NCBI GenBank assembly: GCA_030631875.1
Contig: DAOVKH010000048.1
Coordinates: 1 to 9,663, forward strand
Reading direction: 5' to 3'
DNA length: 9,663 bases
DNA from: Deltaproteobacteria bacterium
GTDB lineage: Bacteria > Desulfobacterota > GWC2-55-46 > DRQE01
Shown here: positions 1 through 7,133 of the stretch, one piece after another
Layout: the number at the start of each line of letters is the position of its first letter
How positions within the stretch are numbered: the first letter of the stretch is position 1
Made by a program: the position numbers and the translations under genes
Notes under the pieces: generated by a model
The model's input: the letters and a program-made list of their open reading frames with translations, nothing else
Databases searched by the model: none
Told to the model about the DNA's origin: nothing

Positions 1-271
1 CTATCCTGAGTTTACCTGCCTATGCCCACGCTCAGGCTACCCGGACTTCGCAACGATTAAGATCGACTACGTCCCCGACAAAACACTCGTCGAGCTACGC
101 TCACTTAAGCTATACCTAAATAGTTTTAGAGACGTAAACATCTCTCACGAAGAGGTAACCAATAAGATATTTGATGAACTGAAAGCACTCCTAAAACCCA
201 GAAGCCTTGATGTGGTAGGAGACTTTAACGTCAGAGGTAATCTAAAAACCGTTATAAAGGTCAGCCTCTAA
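1..271 (+). CDS. queF: NADPH-dependent 7-cyano-7-deazaguanine (preQ0) reductase QueF, 3' part
   Basis: QueF reduces the nitrile of preQ0 to the amine preQ1 with NADPH, in the cytoplasm, on the queuosine tRNA-modification pathway. Only the last 89 residues are visible (frame starts at base 2, TAA at 269-271); the 5' end lies outside the window. The fragment carries the family signature PEFTCLCPRSGYPDFATI. The Cys of LCP (bases 23-25) and the Asp of PDF (44-46) are seven residues apart, as are the catalytic Cys55 and Asp62 of the Bacillus subtilis enzyme. SLKLYLNSFRD follows, then a His-Glu pair (SHEE) at the spacing expected for the preQ0-binding His96/Glu97. The C-terminus DVVGDFNVRGN matches the short, single-domain QueF class. 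The stop overlaps the stop of the convergent helicase gene by 4 bp. Identification is firm; nothing can be said of its promoter or start. Confidence 0.93.
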   Translation, partial: YPEFTCLCPRSGYPDFATIKIDYVPDKTLVELRSLKLYLNSFRDVNISHEEVTNKIFDELKALLKPRSLDVVGDFNVRGNLKTVIKVSL

Positions 272-3153
272 AACTTCTTCTTGCATATATCCTTAAAGTC
301 ACAGTAGCCGCAATTAGTAAAGTCGGGCTTGGCCTCGAAGTCCCCGGCCCTTATGCCCCTTGAGACACCCTCTACTATCTCCAGTGTCCTGTCCATCTGC
401 TTATCCTTAAATGTAACCGCGCCGACAAGGCCTGTGCCCAGGAAGTTAAGCTCACAGCCTGCTGGCAACTCACCGAATGATTCCCTGTAGCAAAGCGCGT
501 AGAGCTTGAGCTGTAGAGAATCCTTGGCCTTCTTGAGAGCCTTATCCACGTCACTTACGTCGGAGGTCTTAAAGTCTACTATGTGAACGCCGTCGGCGCG
601 TTCTTCTATAAGATCCCAACGGCCATTTATAATATCTCGTCCAAGCTCTATTGAAAACGACTTTTCAACAGAGAGAGGTTTCGTTTGAAGCGTTGCTTCT
701 TTGGCGTAGAACCTCTTGAGCGTATCTACACCGTAATCAAACCTCTCCGTTGCGTGCGCCTTCGATAAGAAGCCGTCACTGCTCCACGCCGACTTGAAGG
801 TTCTTAATACTTCTTCTTCGCTTGCACTCTTACCCTTCATACGTTCTTCGTAATATAAGGCCACGGCCGCGTGCATGGCCGAGCCGTACATCATCGCATA
901 GTTAGGTGGTGTCGGCACATTAAGTATGTGTACGAAACGATACTTATAAGGGCAATAAATATAATTATCTATCTGAGAAAAGTTAAGTTTAAGTACTGTC
1001 TCGCCGTCTATTACGCGCGCAGGTGTTGTCTCGGCGGTATCCGCCTCGGAAGAAAACCGTTTAAGACTTTCATCGATGCTAACCTTAACTATGCTCGGCT
1101 CTACCTCACCAAAGACCTCTTCAACGAACGGGCTTACCTTCTTCACACGCTTACCACCATAATCGGCCGCACTCGTAATGTATAGCTCGGTCATGGCTCT
1201 CGTCATAGCGACGTAGAATAACCTTCGCTCTTCCTCTATGTGGAAGTTACCGGTAGGCAGAGTATCCTTAATTATTTCCTCAGGCATCTTTATAAGCTCC
1301 GACTTCTTATTGGTCGGGAACCTTTGCGCAACAAGAGAGACCACAAATACAACCGGAAACTCCAGCCCCTTGGACTTATGCACGGTAATGACCTGTACGG
1401 AATCGCCGTCGGGCTCGGCCTCTGCCATAGGCGGGTCGTCGCCGGCCTCCATCAGGAGTGTAAGCTCCTCTACGAGCCGCTGCGCTCTCTTCAATGAGAG
1501 TGTATCTTCTATATGCGTTACGAGAGAAAGAAACTTTGCAATGTTCTTGACCCTCACCTCTGCCAAGAGAGTTGCCTCCTCGGCAAGGTCTGCCAAGTAA
1601 CCCGTATCTTTTAAGAATGAATAGAGAATACGCCCCGTGGGTTCATTCAGGGCAGCCTCAGAGTAACGCCTCACATCTTCGACGAGACGCCGCACCTTTG
1701 CAAGCGAAGGCTCCGGTAATTCTACGGCTGATATCTTGCCGTCCGAAACCCCCTCCATCACAGCCATGAGCGAGGTGTGTTTTCTCTTAGCATAGTTATG
1801 ACACGGTATCAGCTCGTCGGCGGTCAATGAATACGGCTCGGCACTGGCAAGGTGAAAGAGGCTGATGCTATCCTGCCTATCGGTCAAGACCTTTAGGAAG
1901 GCTATCAAGGCTCTCACCTCCTCGCACTCGTAGAGGCCACGATTGCCTGAAAACCGATAAGGAATATCACGCTCGCTCAAAGCTCGCATGAATGGGTCGG
2001 CACTATTATTCGAACGCACAAGTACGGCAAAATCTCTGTACTCAAGCCCCTCTTCAGCGACCTTGGCTTCTATAGTCTTGGCGACGAACTCTGCCTCGGA
2101 AGATAGCGTGTCGAAGTGCTTATGCAGTAATACTCCACTCTTCTCCGTATCTTCTCGCTCAGATATTAACTTCTTGTCTATCTTGAGTTTAACCTCAAGG
2201 CGGTCGGGGTTATTATGCTCTATCAACTTATATGCCGCGTCGAGTATGGGTTGTACGGAGCGGTAGTTTTTGGTAAGCGTTACAGTTACGGCGTCTTTAT
2301 AGGTATCCATGAAGTTCATTATATTACTTACGGCCGCGCCGCGAAACTTATATATGCTCTGGTCATCATCGGCAACGACCGTTATATTACGCTCGTCATC
2401 CAAGAGTAACTTCAATAGCTCGAATTGAGCGTAATTTGTATCCTGAAACTCATCGGCAAGTATGTGGCTAAAGCTCTCCCTGTACTCCTTAAGAATATGC
2501 GGACGCTCACGAAATAGTTTAAGAGGCAGAGTCAATTGATCGCCGTAATCTATATAGCCATTCTCTGCCATAAGCTCCTGATACTTGGCATAAAGAAGGG
2601 CAAGCTCGCGTTGTTTTTGAATGTAGGTTGCCTCGAATTCCTCTTCGCTTAACCCTTCGGCAAAGTCCATATACTCCTTCGGAGTTACGTCTTCATCCTT
2701 AAGCCTTGCTATGAACTTAACGAGCGCGGAAAGATACCTCGTAGGGTTACCGCTTGGCCTGTAGTAATCGAGCGGTAATTCAAAGAGGTGCTCTCTTAAG
2801 AATATTACGGTCTCGGCAATGCCGAGCACCTTAAAGTCAGGAACCATGCCGATATCAAGAGCGTTATCTCTAAGCACAGAGTCGCCAAAGGAGTGAAAGG
2901 TCGATATGTTAACGTCGGTGTAACCGTACGGCACGAGCTTGTCGACACGCTCTTCCATCTCGGTCGCGGCCTTATCGGTAAAGGTAAGGGCGAGTATCTC
3001 TGAAGGAGGAGTGCCTTCTTCTATAAGGTGCGCTATCCTGTAGGTTATGACACGCGTCTTACCGGTGCCGGCACCGGCTATTATAAGTAGCGGGCCACCT
3101 GCATGCTCTACGGCTTTTCGTTGGGCTTCATTTAATTCAGCAGGCTTAGACAT
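268..3153 (-). CDS. UvrD/PcrA-type SF1 DNA helicase fused to Fe-S PD-(D/E)XK nuclease
   Basis: This 961-residue cytoplasmic protein is predicted to unwind DNA with ATP and cut it with a C-terminal nuclease. SF1A helicase motifs occur in order: Q-motif LNEAQRKAV (7-15), Walker A AGAGTGKT (26-33), Ia LTFTDKAATEM (56-66), Walker B DEFQDTN (234-240), III DDDQSIYKFRGA (262-273), IV NYRS (296-299), V VITVHKSKGLEF (588-599) and VI RRLFYVAMTRA (643-653). The nuclease follows: YCPYKYRF with Cys734, GSAMHA (His761), GRWD (Asp847), VDFKTS (Asp860, Lys862) and QLKLYA. Cys734 with Cys948, Cys951 and Cys957 gives the C-Xn-C-X2-C-X5-C spacing of AddB/Cas4/Dna2-type [4Fe-4S] nucleases. The ATG at 3151-3153 has GAGGT upstream. 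It lies 60 nt after the histidine kinase. No AddB/RecC partner is in view. End resection or recombinational repair is an inference; a defence role is not indicated by the neighbours. Confidence 0.94.
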   Translation of the reverse strand: MSKPAELNEAQRKAVEHAGGPLLIIAGAGTGKTRVITYRIAHLIEEGTPPSEILALTFTDKAATEMEERVDKLVPYGYTDVNISTFHSFGDSVLRDNALDIGMVPDFKVLGIAETVIFLREHLFELPLDYYRPSGNPTRYLSALVKFIARLKDEDVTPKEYMDFAEGLSEEEFEATYIQKQRELALLYAKYQELMAENGYIDYGDQLTLPLKLFRERPHILKEYRESFSHILADEFQDTNYAQFELLKLLLDDERNITVVADDDQSIYKFRGAAVSNIMNFMDTYKDAVTVTLTKNYRSVQPILDAAYKLIEHNNPDRLEVKLKIDKKLISEREDTEKSGVLLHKHFDTLSSEAEFVAKTIEAKVAEEGLEYRDFAVLVRSNNSADPFMRALSERDIPYRFSGNRGLYECEEVRALIAFLKVLTDRQDSISLFHLASAEPYSLTADELIPCHNYAKRKHTSLMAVMEGVSDGKISAVELPEPSLAKVRRLVEDVRRYSEAALNEPTGRILYSFLKDTGYLADLAEEATLLAEVRVKNIAKFLSLVTHIEDTLSLKRAQRLVEELTLLMEAGDDPPMAEAEPDGDSVQVITVHKSKGLEFPVVFVVSLVAQRFPTNKKSELIKMPEEIIKDTLPTGNFHIEEERRLFYVAMTRAMTELYITSAADYGGKRVKKVSPFVEEVFGEVEPSIVKVSIDESLKRFSSEADTAETTPARVIDGETVLKLNFSQIDNYIYCPYKYRFVHILNVPTPPNYAMMYGSAMHAAVALYYEERMKGKSASEEEVLRTFKSAWSSDGFLSKAHATERFDYGVDTLKRFYAKEATLQTKPLSVEKSFSIELGRDIINGRWDLIEERADGVHIVDFKTSDVSDVDKALKKAKDSLQLKLYALCYRESFGELPAGCELNFLGTGLVGAVTFKDKQMDRTLEIVEGVSRGIRAGDFEAKPDFTNCGYCDFKDICKKKF

Positions 3154-3174
3154 ATCTTACCTCTATCCTAATAT

Positions 3175-3200
3175 AAAAAATTACGCCGCCATCTTACGGC
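3175..3200 (-). terminator. Weak hairpin plus T-run between kinase and helicase genes
   Basis: Read on the minus strand just after the kinase stop, GCCGT (3200-3196) can pair with GCGGC (3189-3185): four Watson-Crick pairs and one T-G pair around loop AAGATG. GTAA follows, then six T (3180-3175). The stem is short and the T-run starts four bases late, so this could be a partial terminator/attenuator or chance. The helicase ribosome binding site lies just beyond it. Confidence 0.3.
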
Positions 3201-3213
3201 TATCTTTTCGTCA

Positions 3214-4749
3214 CTACTTATCTTTAATGTCCTCATCAGCTTTGCACGGCATAGTAAATTCAACTGTCGTGCCGAGACCAACCTTACTTAAGACCTTAAT
3301 ACTTCCGTTGTGGAACTCAACGAACCTCTTGGTAAGGGCTAAGCCTATGCCGACACCATCGTAATCTCTCGTAAGCGTATCCTCGCCTATTGAGAACGGT
3401 GTAAATAGCTTTGCCTGAAGCTCTTCACTTATACCTATACCGTTATCAAAGACCTTAAATACTATCGCGTCTTCTGAGTCCGCCTCAAAGACCTTCAGCC
3501 CGACCTCACCTCCGCTTGAAGTAAACTTGACGGCATTGTCGAGGATATTAAATAATATCTGGGTCAACATGTACTCGTCTGCCCAAAACCCTTCGCACTC
3601 AAAGCCTAAATCGATTTCAATGGAAACTCCTTTATCCTCAGCCCGGGGAGTAAGCCTGCCTACCACTACTTCAACGACTTTACTTAAATCAAATTTTTCG
3701 AGGTTCATGACAGTATTGCCTGCGGACTTTGTTACGTCAAGTATGTCTTCTATGAGCTTTAGAAGCTCCTCGCCACTCGTCTTTATATTGGATATATATT
3801 CCTTACTGGAAGCCGGGAGGTCGGCGTCGGCCTTGAGCTTAAGCAGTTCCGAGAAACCAAGTATATGCGTAAGCGGTGTCTTTAGCTCGTGGCTTACGTT
3901 TGCGAGGAAGGTCGACTTATAGTGATTCGCCGCGACAAGGTCTCTATTGGCCTTATCGACGACCTTAAATAAAGATAAAAGCTTTACCTCCCTCTCCTTC
4001 AAGGCCGCGGCCATTACATTAAATTCTTTGGCCAGGTCTCCAAGCTCATCATTGGTTATGACCTTAACCGGCTCTGAGAAATCTCCCCTGCTTAGCCTGA
4101 CAGCACCTTCATAGAGGTCTGTTATGGGAGAAGATATATACTTCATCAGATAAAAGTAGAGAAATAACAGCAACAGCAACCCCGCAAGCGGAAAGGCATA
4201 AAGTACCACCCTTATATCGCTCGCCCACTTAGCCTTATCGGCCTTAAGTGTTCTGGCGGAGGAGGAGGCGAGACTATTCACGGCCTCTATCTCACCTATT
4301 AATTTATGGCCGAGAGCCGTCACCTCATTCATGAGAGAGGCCGCCACCGTATTGCCGACAGGGTTGTCGGTAAAGACAATGTCCACGGCCATCTCGCTTA
4401 TCTTTTGAGCATCTATACGCACATTGGCGGACATGGCATTCCATACTATGTCGCCCTCCTCGGCTTCGAGTTCCGAGAGTATGGTCGTAATTTCATTGAT
4501 TACACGGTCAAGTTCGTCGCGTCTTTCGAGGTTTCCTGTAACGAGATATTCACTGGAGGTAGTGACAAGTTCCTGAATGTGAAAATTCAGGTCATCTGTT
4601 CTCTCGACCCTAAGCGTTAATGTATCTATCTCGTCGAGTGTCGATATGAAATCTTCTATGGTAAAGAACGACCACACTATAAATACTGCTGCGAATAATA
4701 TCCCCAGAAAAAAAGAACCAACGAGTTTTTTATTTATCCCAAGTCTCAT
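3214..4749 (-). CDS. Membrane sensor histidine kinase (HAMP-HisKA-HATPase_c)
   Basis: This 511-residue inner-membrane kinase should autophosphorylate on His and pass phosphate to a response regulator. It has a transmembrane helix at about 10-30, a periplasmic region of about 150 residues that looks mostly helical and lacks a PAS signature, and a second helix at about 181-203. A HAMP linker (about 204-256) follows, with a short coiled stretch. HisKA has the H-box FLANVSHELKTPL with phospho-acceptor His287. The catalytic domain has the N-box NILDNAVKF (401-409), G1 DNGIGI (435-440), an F-box LFTPFS and G2 GVGIGLALTK (465-474). No receiver domain is fused and no regulator gene is in the window. 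Its ATG overlaps the upstream TGA as ATGA. Only a poor ribosome site (AAGG two bases before ATG) is visible, so translation is probably coupled to the PBP-like gene. The signal sensed is unknown. Confidence 0.95.
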   Translation of the reverse strand: MRLGINKKLVGSFFLGILFAAVFIVWSFFTIEDFISTLDEIDTLTLRVERTDDLNFHIQELVTTSSEYLVTGNLERRDELDRVINEITTILSELEAEEGDIVWNAMSANVRIDAQKISEMAVDIVFTDNPVGNTVAASLMNEVTALGHKLIGEIEAVNSLASSSARTLKADKAKWASDIRVVLYAFPLAGLLLLLFLYFYLMKYISSPITDLYEGAVRLSRGDFSEPVKVITNDELGDLAKEFNVMAAALKEREVKLLSLFKVVDKANRDLVAANHYKSTFLANVSHELKTPLTHILGFSELLKLKADADLPASSKEYISNIKTSGEELLKLIEDILDVTKSAGNTVMNLEKFDLSKVVEVVVGRLTPRAEDKGVSIEIDLGFECEGFWADEYMLTQILFNILDNAVKFTSSGGEVGLKVFEADSEDAIVFKVFDNGIGISEELQAKLFTPFSIGEDTLTRDYDGVGIGLALTKRFVEFHNGSIKVLSKVGLGTTVEFTMPCKADEDIKDK

Positions 4750-5204
4750 AGCCTTATAACCACAACCTCTCTGCCAAGGAGCTTGGCGCTATAAGAAGGG
4801 ATATAAGCGATGCCACCTTCATTCTCTTTAACGAATTTAACGGCACCGTATGTCGTAGCTATCGACCTTGGAAGTTTAGCACTCTCCTGAAATACCTTCT
4901 TGACCCAGTAGAGCTTATATTCCTTTGAAGTCATACTTAAGATACTCTCAAGAAAACCTTCCTTCAAAGCACCTTCGCTGAAGTTTACGGGTTTAACCTT
5001 AACTCCATCAATGAACTTCTTATCACCAAGGTATATACTCTTTACCATCGTCAGGTCGGCATCAAGTAGTGGCCCGTGGATATTTACTATAACCACAAAA
5101 CCGGAGGCCGCCCCCTTCGCATCAAAAGGCTCAGCAAATGCTCTCTCGTTTGCATAGAAGACGACGATAGATAATAAGATTGTTATTGCGATTATTCTCT
5201 TCAT
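4746..5204 (-). CDS. Small periplasmic PstS/PBP-like substrate-binding domain protein
   Basis: A 152-residue exported protein. It has a signal peptide (KR, then a hydrophobic core of about residues 4-17) with a likely cleavage after AFA at residue 24. The mature part resembles short proteins annotated as phosphate ABC transporter substrate-binding: KSIYLGDKKFIDGVKVKPVN, then SILSMTSKEYKLYWVKKVF, then VKFVKENEGGIAYIPS. Full PstS proteins are roughly twice as long, so this is probably one lobe of a binding-protein fold, and phosphate binding is not shown. No permease or ATPase of a Pst system is nearby. It lies 27 nt after the porin gene and overlaps the kinase by 4 nt, which suggests it serves the kinase as a sensory partner (inference). 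No good Shine-Dalgarno precedes the ATG; translation may depend on reinitiation after the porin stop, which is in the same frame. Confidence 0.8.
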   Translation of the reverse strand: MKRIIAITILLSIVVFYANERAFAEPFDAKGAASGFVVIVNIHGPLLDADLTMVKSIYLGDKKFIDGVKVKPVNFSEGALKEGFLESILSMTSKEYKLYWVKKVFQESAKLPRSIATTYGAVKFVKENEGGIAYIPSYSAKLLGREVVVIRL

Positions 5205-5231
5205 AGTTGTATGAACTGTCTGCGTTGCGTG

Positions 5232-6437
5232 CTAAAAGTTAAATGCCCACTGAATCTCGAAGACCTCGTATATATTGCCGCCCTTCCAATCATCATAACG
5301 GTACTGTGCCTTAACACTCGAATGAAGATCGTCTATATCAAACCTTACTCCACCTATATATTGAAGCCTCTCGTTACCGCCGCTTAAGAGACTCAGGTAG
5401 GGATCATTCGCCTTGGTATCGAGCTCTTCGTAACGGGCGTATGGCGTAAACTTACCGAGGTTATACGATAACTGCCCATAGTAGGCATTTGCCGTAGCTT
5501 CGCCGTTCTTAAACCTAAAGTACTCGGAGAGTATCTCAAGAGCGCCTCTCTTATATTGCAGGTCTGCTCCATAGATACTTTGATGAAGATCTATCACCTC
5601 CACAGGCACACTACGATCTGTATATTCAATCAAAAAGTTAGTGCCAAAGACGCCAAGCCCAAGCCCTGGCAGGAATGAAGGCTCATAAGCCACCCTTGCG
5701 GTCACCTGCTTTGAGTCATTATCATCGGTCTGATTATTCGGCACAAGAACATACGTCTGAGTATTCGAGTACATCCACCAATGCACGTCCTTATGCAGTG
5801 TGGGACCGTTGCCTAATTGCAGCCAATACTTAAGAGTGCCGGCACCACTATCAAAGGCTCCTGATAACTCAAGACCTACTATATGTATCGGCATTATTCC
5901 GTTTATATCTTCAAACTTTAAGAAAAAAGGTCTCTCTACCGTATCGAAGAAGTACTTGCCGTGATGGTATGCCTTATTCCAGTAGCCGAGCGCGGAGTGA
6001 AACCTTCCCGCTCTAAGCGTCAGGAGGTCGTTTACCGTATAGCCAACCCATATGCGCTCGAGGTTTACGCTCGTACTGTGGTCGTGCGCGACGACTATCA
6101 TCTCAAAGGCAAAGCTTAACCTGTCGCCGTAGCTTGCCGTAGAGTGCATGCCCAATGAACCCACTGAGAATGTCCTGTTCCTTCTCTCCCTACTGTCTGT
6201 ATAGTAATTTATATCTCCGAAGAGCCTTAGGTTCTTTCCGAATTGAGATTTAATGTCATAGAGATCCTCTTCATTCGATTCCGCGGCCTCAAGCTCTCTT
6301 ATCTTCTCCTCTAAGCGTTCGACCCTGTCTTCAATACTGTCGGCCTCTGCGGACTTAACGGGAAGCCCCGCGCCCACTAAAATTATAAGAAAGACCCATA
6401 GACCTATAATCCACGCGACGAAAGAATACCCTCTCAT
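5232..6437 (-). CDS. Porin-like outer-membrane beta-barrel protein
   Basis: A 401-residue predicted outer-membrane protein. It has an N-terminal signal peptide (hydrophobic about 7-24) with likely cleavage near KSA at residue 30. A short charged coiled coil (about 34-52, IEDRVERLEEKIRELE) follows, as in many porins with a periplasmic trimerising N-terminus. The rest alternates polar and hydrophobic residues with many aromatics (for example LTLRAGRFHSALGYWNKAY, LSYNLGKFTPYARYEEL) and ends in EIQWAFNF, the terminal Phe typical of BAM-assembled barrels. The LERIWVGYTVNDLLTLRAGRF segment resembles uncharacterised porin families; I cannot assign a substrate. The ATG at 6435-6437 has a strong AAGGGGG site about seven bases upstream. 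It lies 46 nt after the DUF4149 gene and 27 nt before the PBP-like gene, suggesting an operon. TAG stop. Family-level confidence is good; substrate specificity is unknown. Confidence 0.82.
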   Translation of the reverse strand: MRGYSFVAWIIGLWVFLIILVGAGLPVKSAEADSIEDRVERLEEKIRELEAAESNEEDLYDIKSQFGKNLRLFGDINYYTDSRERRNRTFSVGSLGMHSTASYGDRLSFAFEMIVVAHDHSTSVNLERIWVGYTVNDLLTLRAGRFHSALGYWNKAYHHGKYFFDTVERPFFLKFEDINGIMPIHIVGLELSGAFDSGAGTLKYWLQLGNGPTLHKDVHWWMYSNTQTYVLVPNNQTDDNDSKQVTARVAYEPSFLPGLGLGVFGTNFLIEYTDRSVPVEVIDLHQSIYGADLQYKRGALEILSEYFRFKNGEATANAYYGQLSYNLGKFTPYARYEELDTKANDPYLSLLSGGNERLQYIGGVRFDIDDLHSSVKAQYRYDDWKGGNIYEVFEIQWAFNF

Positions 6438-6483
6438 GAAGAAGCCCCCTTGATTAAGGTTTAAGATTATCGGCTCAAAACCG

Positions 6484-6948
6484 CTACACTAACCTCAAGG
6501 CCGTAAAGTATATGAGCACCAACCCCAAAGACAAGACAATCATATTGAGCACAGCACTCACGGCGTGCACGCGCTTAAAGCTCTGGCGTAACCGCTCCAC
6601 TTCACCGCCCTCTGCCTTCTTAATCTTGGCCTTTATGTCACGCCCCTTGGGAGCGACAATAAGCCCGGTATAGAAACCGATTATACTCATAGCTACAAGT
6701 ATCGCTATTTCGGTGAATGGACTTGTGCGGTTGACCATGGAATCTATGAGAAGTGTCGATAAGGCCAACAGGCTCGATACATATCCTACCAACCAGTACT
6801 TGGGAAATATCTCCCCTACGACCTCTCCGGCCGTCTCCCTGGGAAGCACCTTGAATATACTCGGAGCGGCAAGAAAGCTGAAGAAGACAATCGACCCTAT
6901 CCATACTACTATTGAGAAGAGATATAAGAACTTTACGGCAATCAGCAT
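6484..6948 (-). CDS. DUF4149 (TMEM205-like) four-helix membrane protein
   Basis: A 154-residue predicted inner-membrane protein with four hydrophobic segments at about 4-28, 51-70, 79-99 and 127-150. The first helix (KFLYLFSIVVWIGSIVFFSF) followed by the APSIFKVLPRETAGEVVGEIFPKYW region is typical of the DUF4149 family. So is the last helix, preceded by FKRVHAVSAVLN. The third helix ends in APKGRDIKAKI, also usual for this family. The function of these proteins is not established. CopD-like copper proteins look similar in the first helix but are longer. The ATG (6946-6948) has an excellent ribosome site, AGGAGG, at 6953-6958. It is the first gene of the minus-strand run, next to the divergent intergenic region, so the operon promoter probably lies just upstream of it. 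Confidence 0.82.
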   Translation of the reverse strand: MLIAVKFLYLFSIVVWIGSIVFFSFLAAPSIFKVLPRETAGEVVGEIFPKYWLVGYVSSLLALSTLLIDSMVNRTSPFTEIAILVAMSIIGFYTGLIVAPKGRDIKAKIKKAEGGEVERLRQSFKRVHAVSAVLNMIVLSLGLVLIYFTALRLV

Positions 6949-6979
6949 AACCCCTCCTGATCTGAATAAAACTAAGTGC

Positions 6980-7008
6980 GGTATAAATTATTGAGAGACA
7001 ATTAAGAA
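6980..7008 (-). promoter_or_regulatory. Candidate promoter of the minus-strand operon with inverted repeat in spacer
   Basis: On the minus strand TTCTTA (7008-7003) and TATACC (6985-6980) are separated by 17 bp, a sigma70-like layout with a poor -35 and a fair -10. AATAAT (6992-6987) is an alternative -10 without a recognisable -35. The inverted repeat ATTG-AGAGA-CAAT (6990-7002) fills the spacer and could be an operator. This is pattern matching only; other sigma factors cannot be excluded. Confidence 0.22.
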
Positions 7009-7093
7009 CGATCTGCCTATATGACTGATATCTAACTTATACAATAAAACCCTGCTATTTTCCATCACTTTATCCCTTCTGGAAGAACGTATC

Positions 7094-7131
7094 GCCCCAC
7101 ATCCATCGCTCCCTTATCGCAGTGGAGGGGC
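7094..7131 (+). repeat. GC-rich inverted repeat able to form a hairpin
   Basis: GCCCC (7094-7098) pairs perfectly with GGGGC (7127-7131) around a 28-base loop. The right arm can instead join AGTG/CACT (7121-7124 with 7131-7134), and GGAG (7124-7127) can pair with CTCC (7109-7112) upstream, so alternative folds compete. This G+C patch is conspicuous in an otherwise AT-rich spacer. It may be a leader-RNA structure, a protein site, or chance. Confidence 0.25.
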
Positions 7132-7133
7132 AC

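Noticed and set aside
871..2409. Several plus-strand open frames of 64-120 codons opposite the helicase gene
   Set aside because: They are antisense to a protein with all helicase motifs, have unbalanced Ser/Arg/Thr-rich composition, and show no recognisable domain.
268..3153. Defence-system helicase-nuclease
   Set aside because: Neighbours are housekeeping and envelope genes with no partner typical of known defence islands; the architecture also fits general DNA repair.
3047..4620. Plus-strand open frames opposite the kinase and the helicase start
   Set aside because: They are antisense shadows of well-supported kinase and helicase motifs, with no domain of their own.
3214..4749. PhoR-type phosphate sensor kinase
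   Set aside because: The only hint is the PstS-like neighbour. No PAS domain, phoB, or pst genes are visible, so a phosphate role is not supported.
4746..5204. Truncated pstS pseudogene
   Set aside because: Signal peptide, family motifs and a translational overlap with the kinase are intact, and short homologues of this type are familiar, so it looks like a working gene.
6484..6948. CopD-like copper resistance protein
   Set aside because: The first helix is similar, but length, the four-helix layout and the FKRVHAVSAVLN segment fit DUF4149 better.
6638..6994. Open frames on both strands overlapping the DUF4149 gene
   Set aside because: The DUF4149 frame has four membrane helices and an AGGAGG site. 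The alternatives have neither a ribosome site nor a plausible protein.
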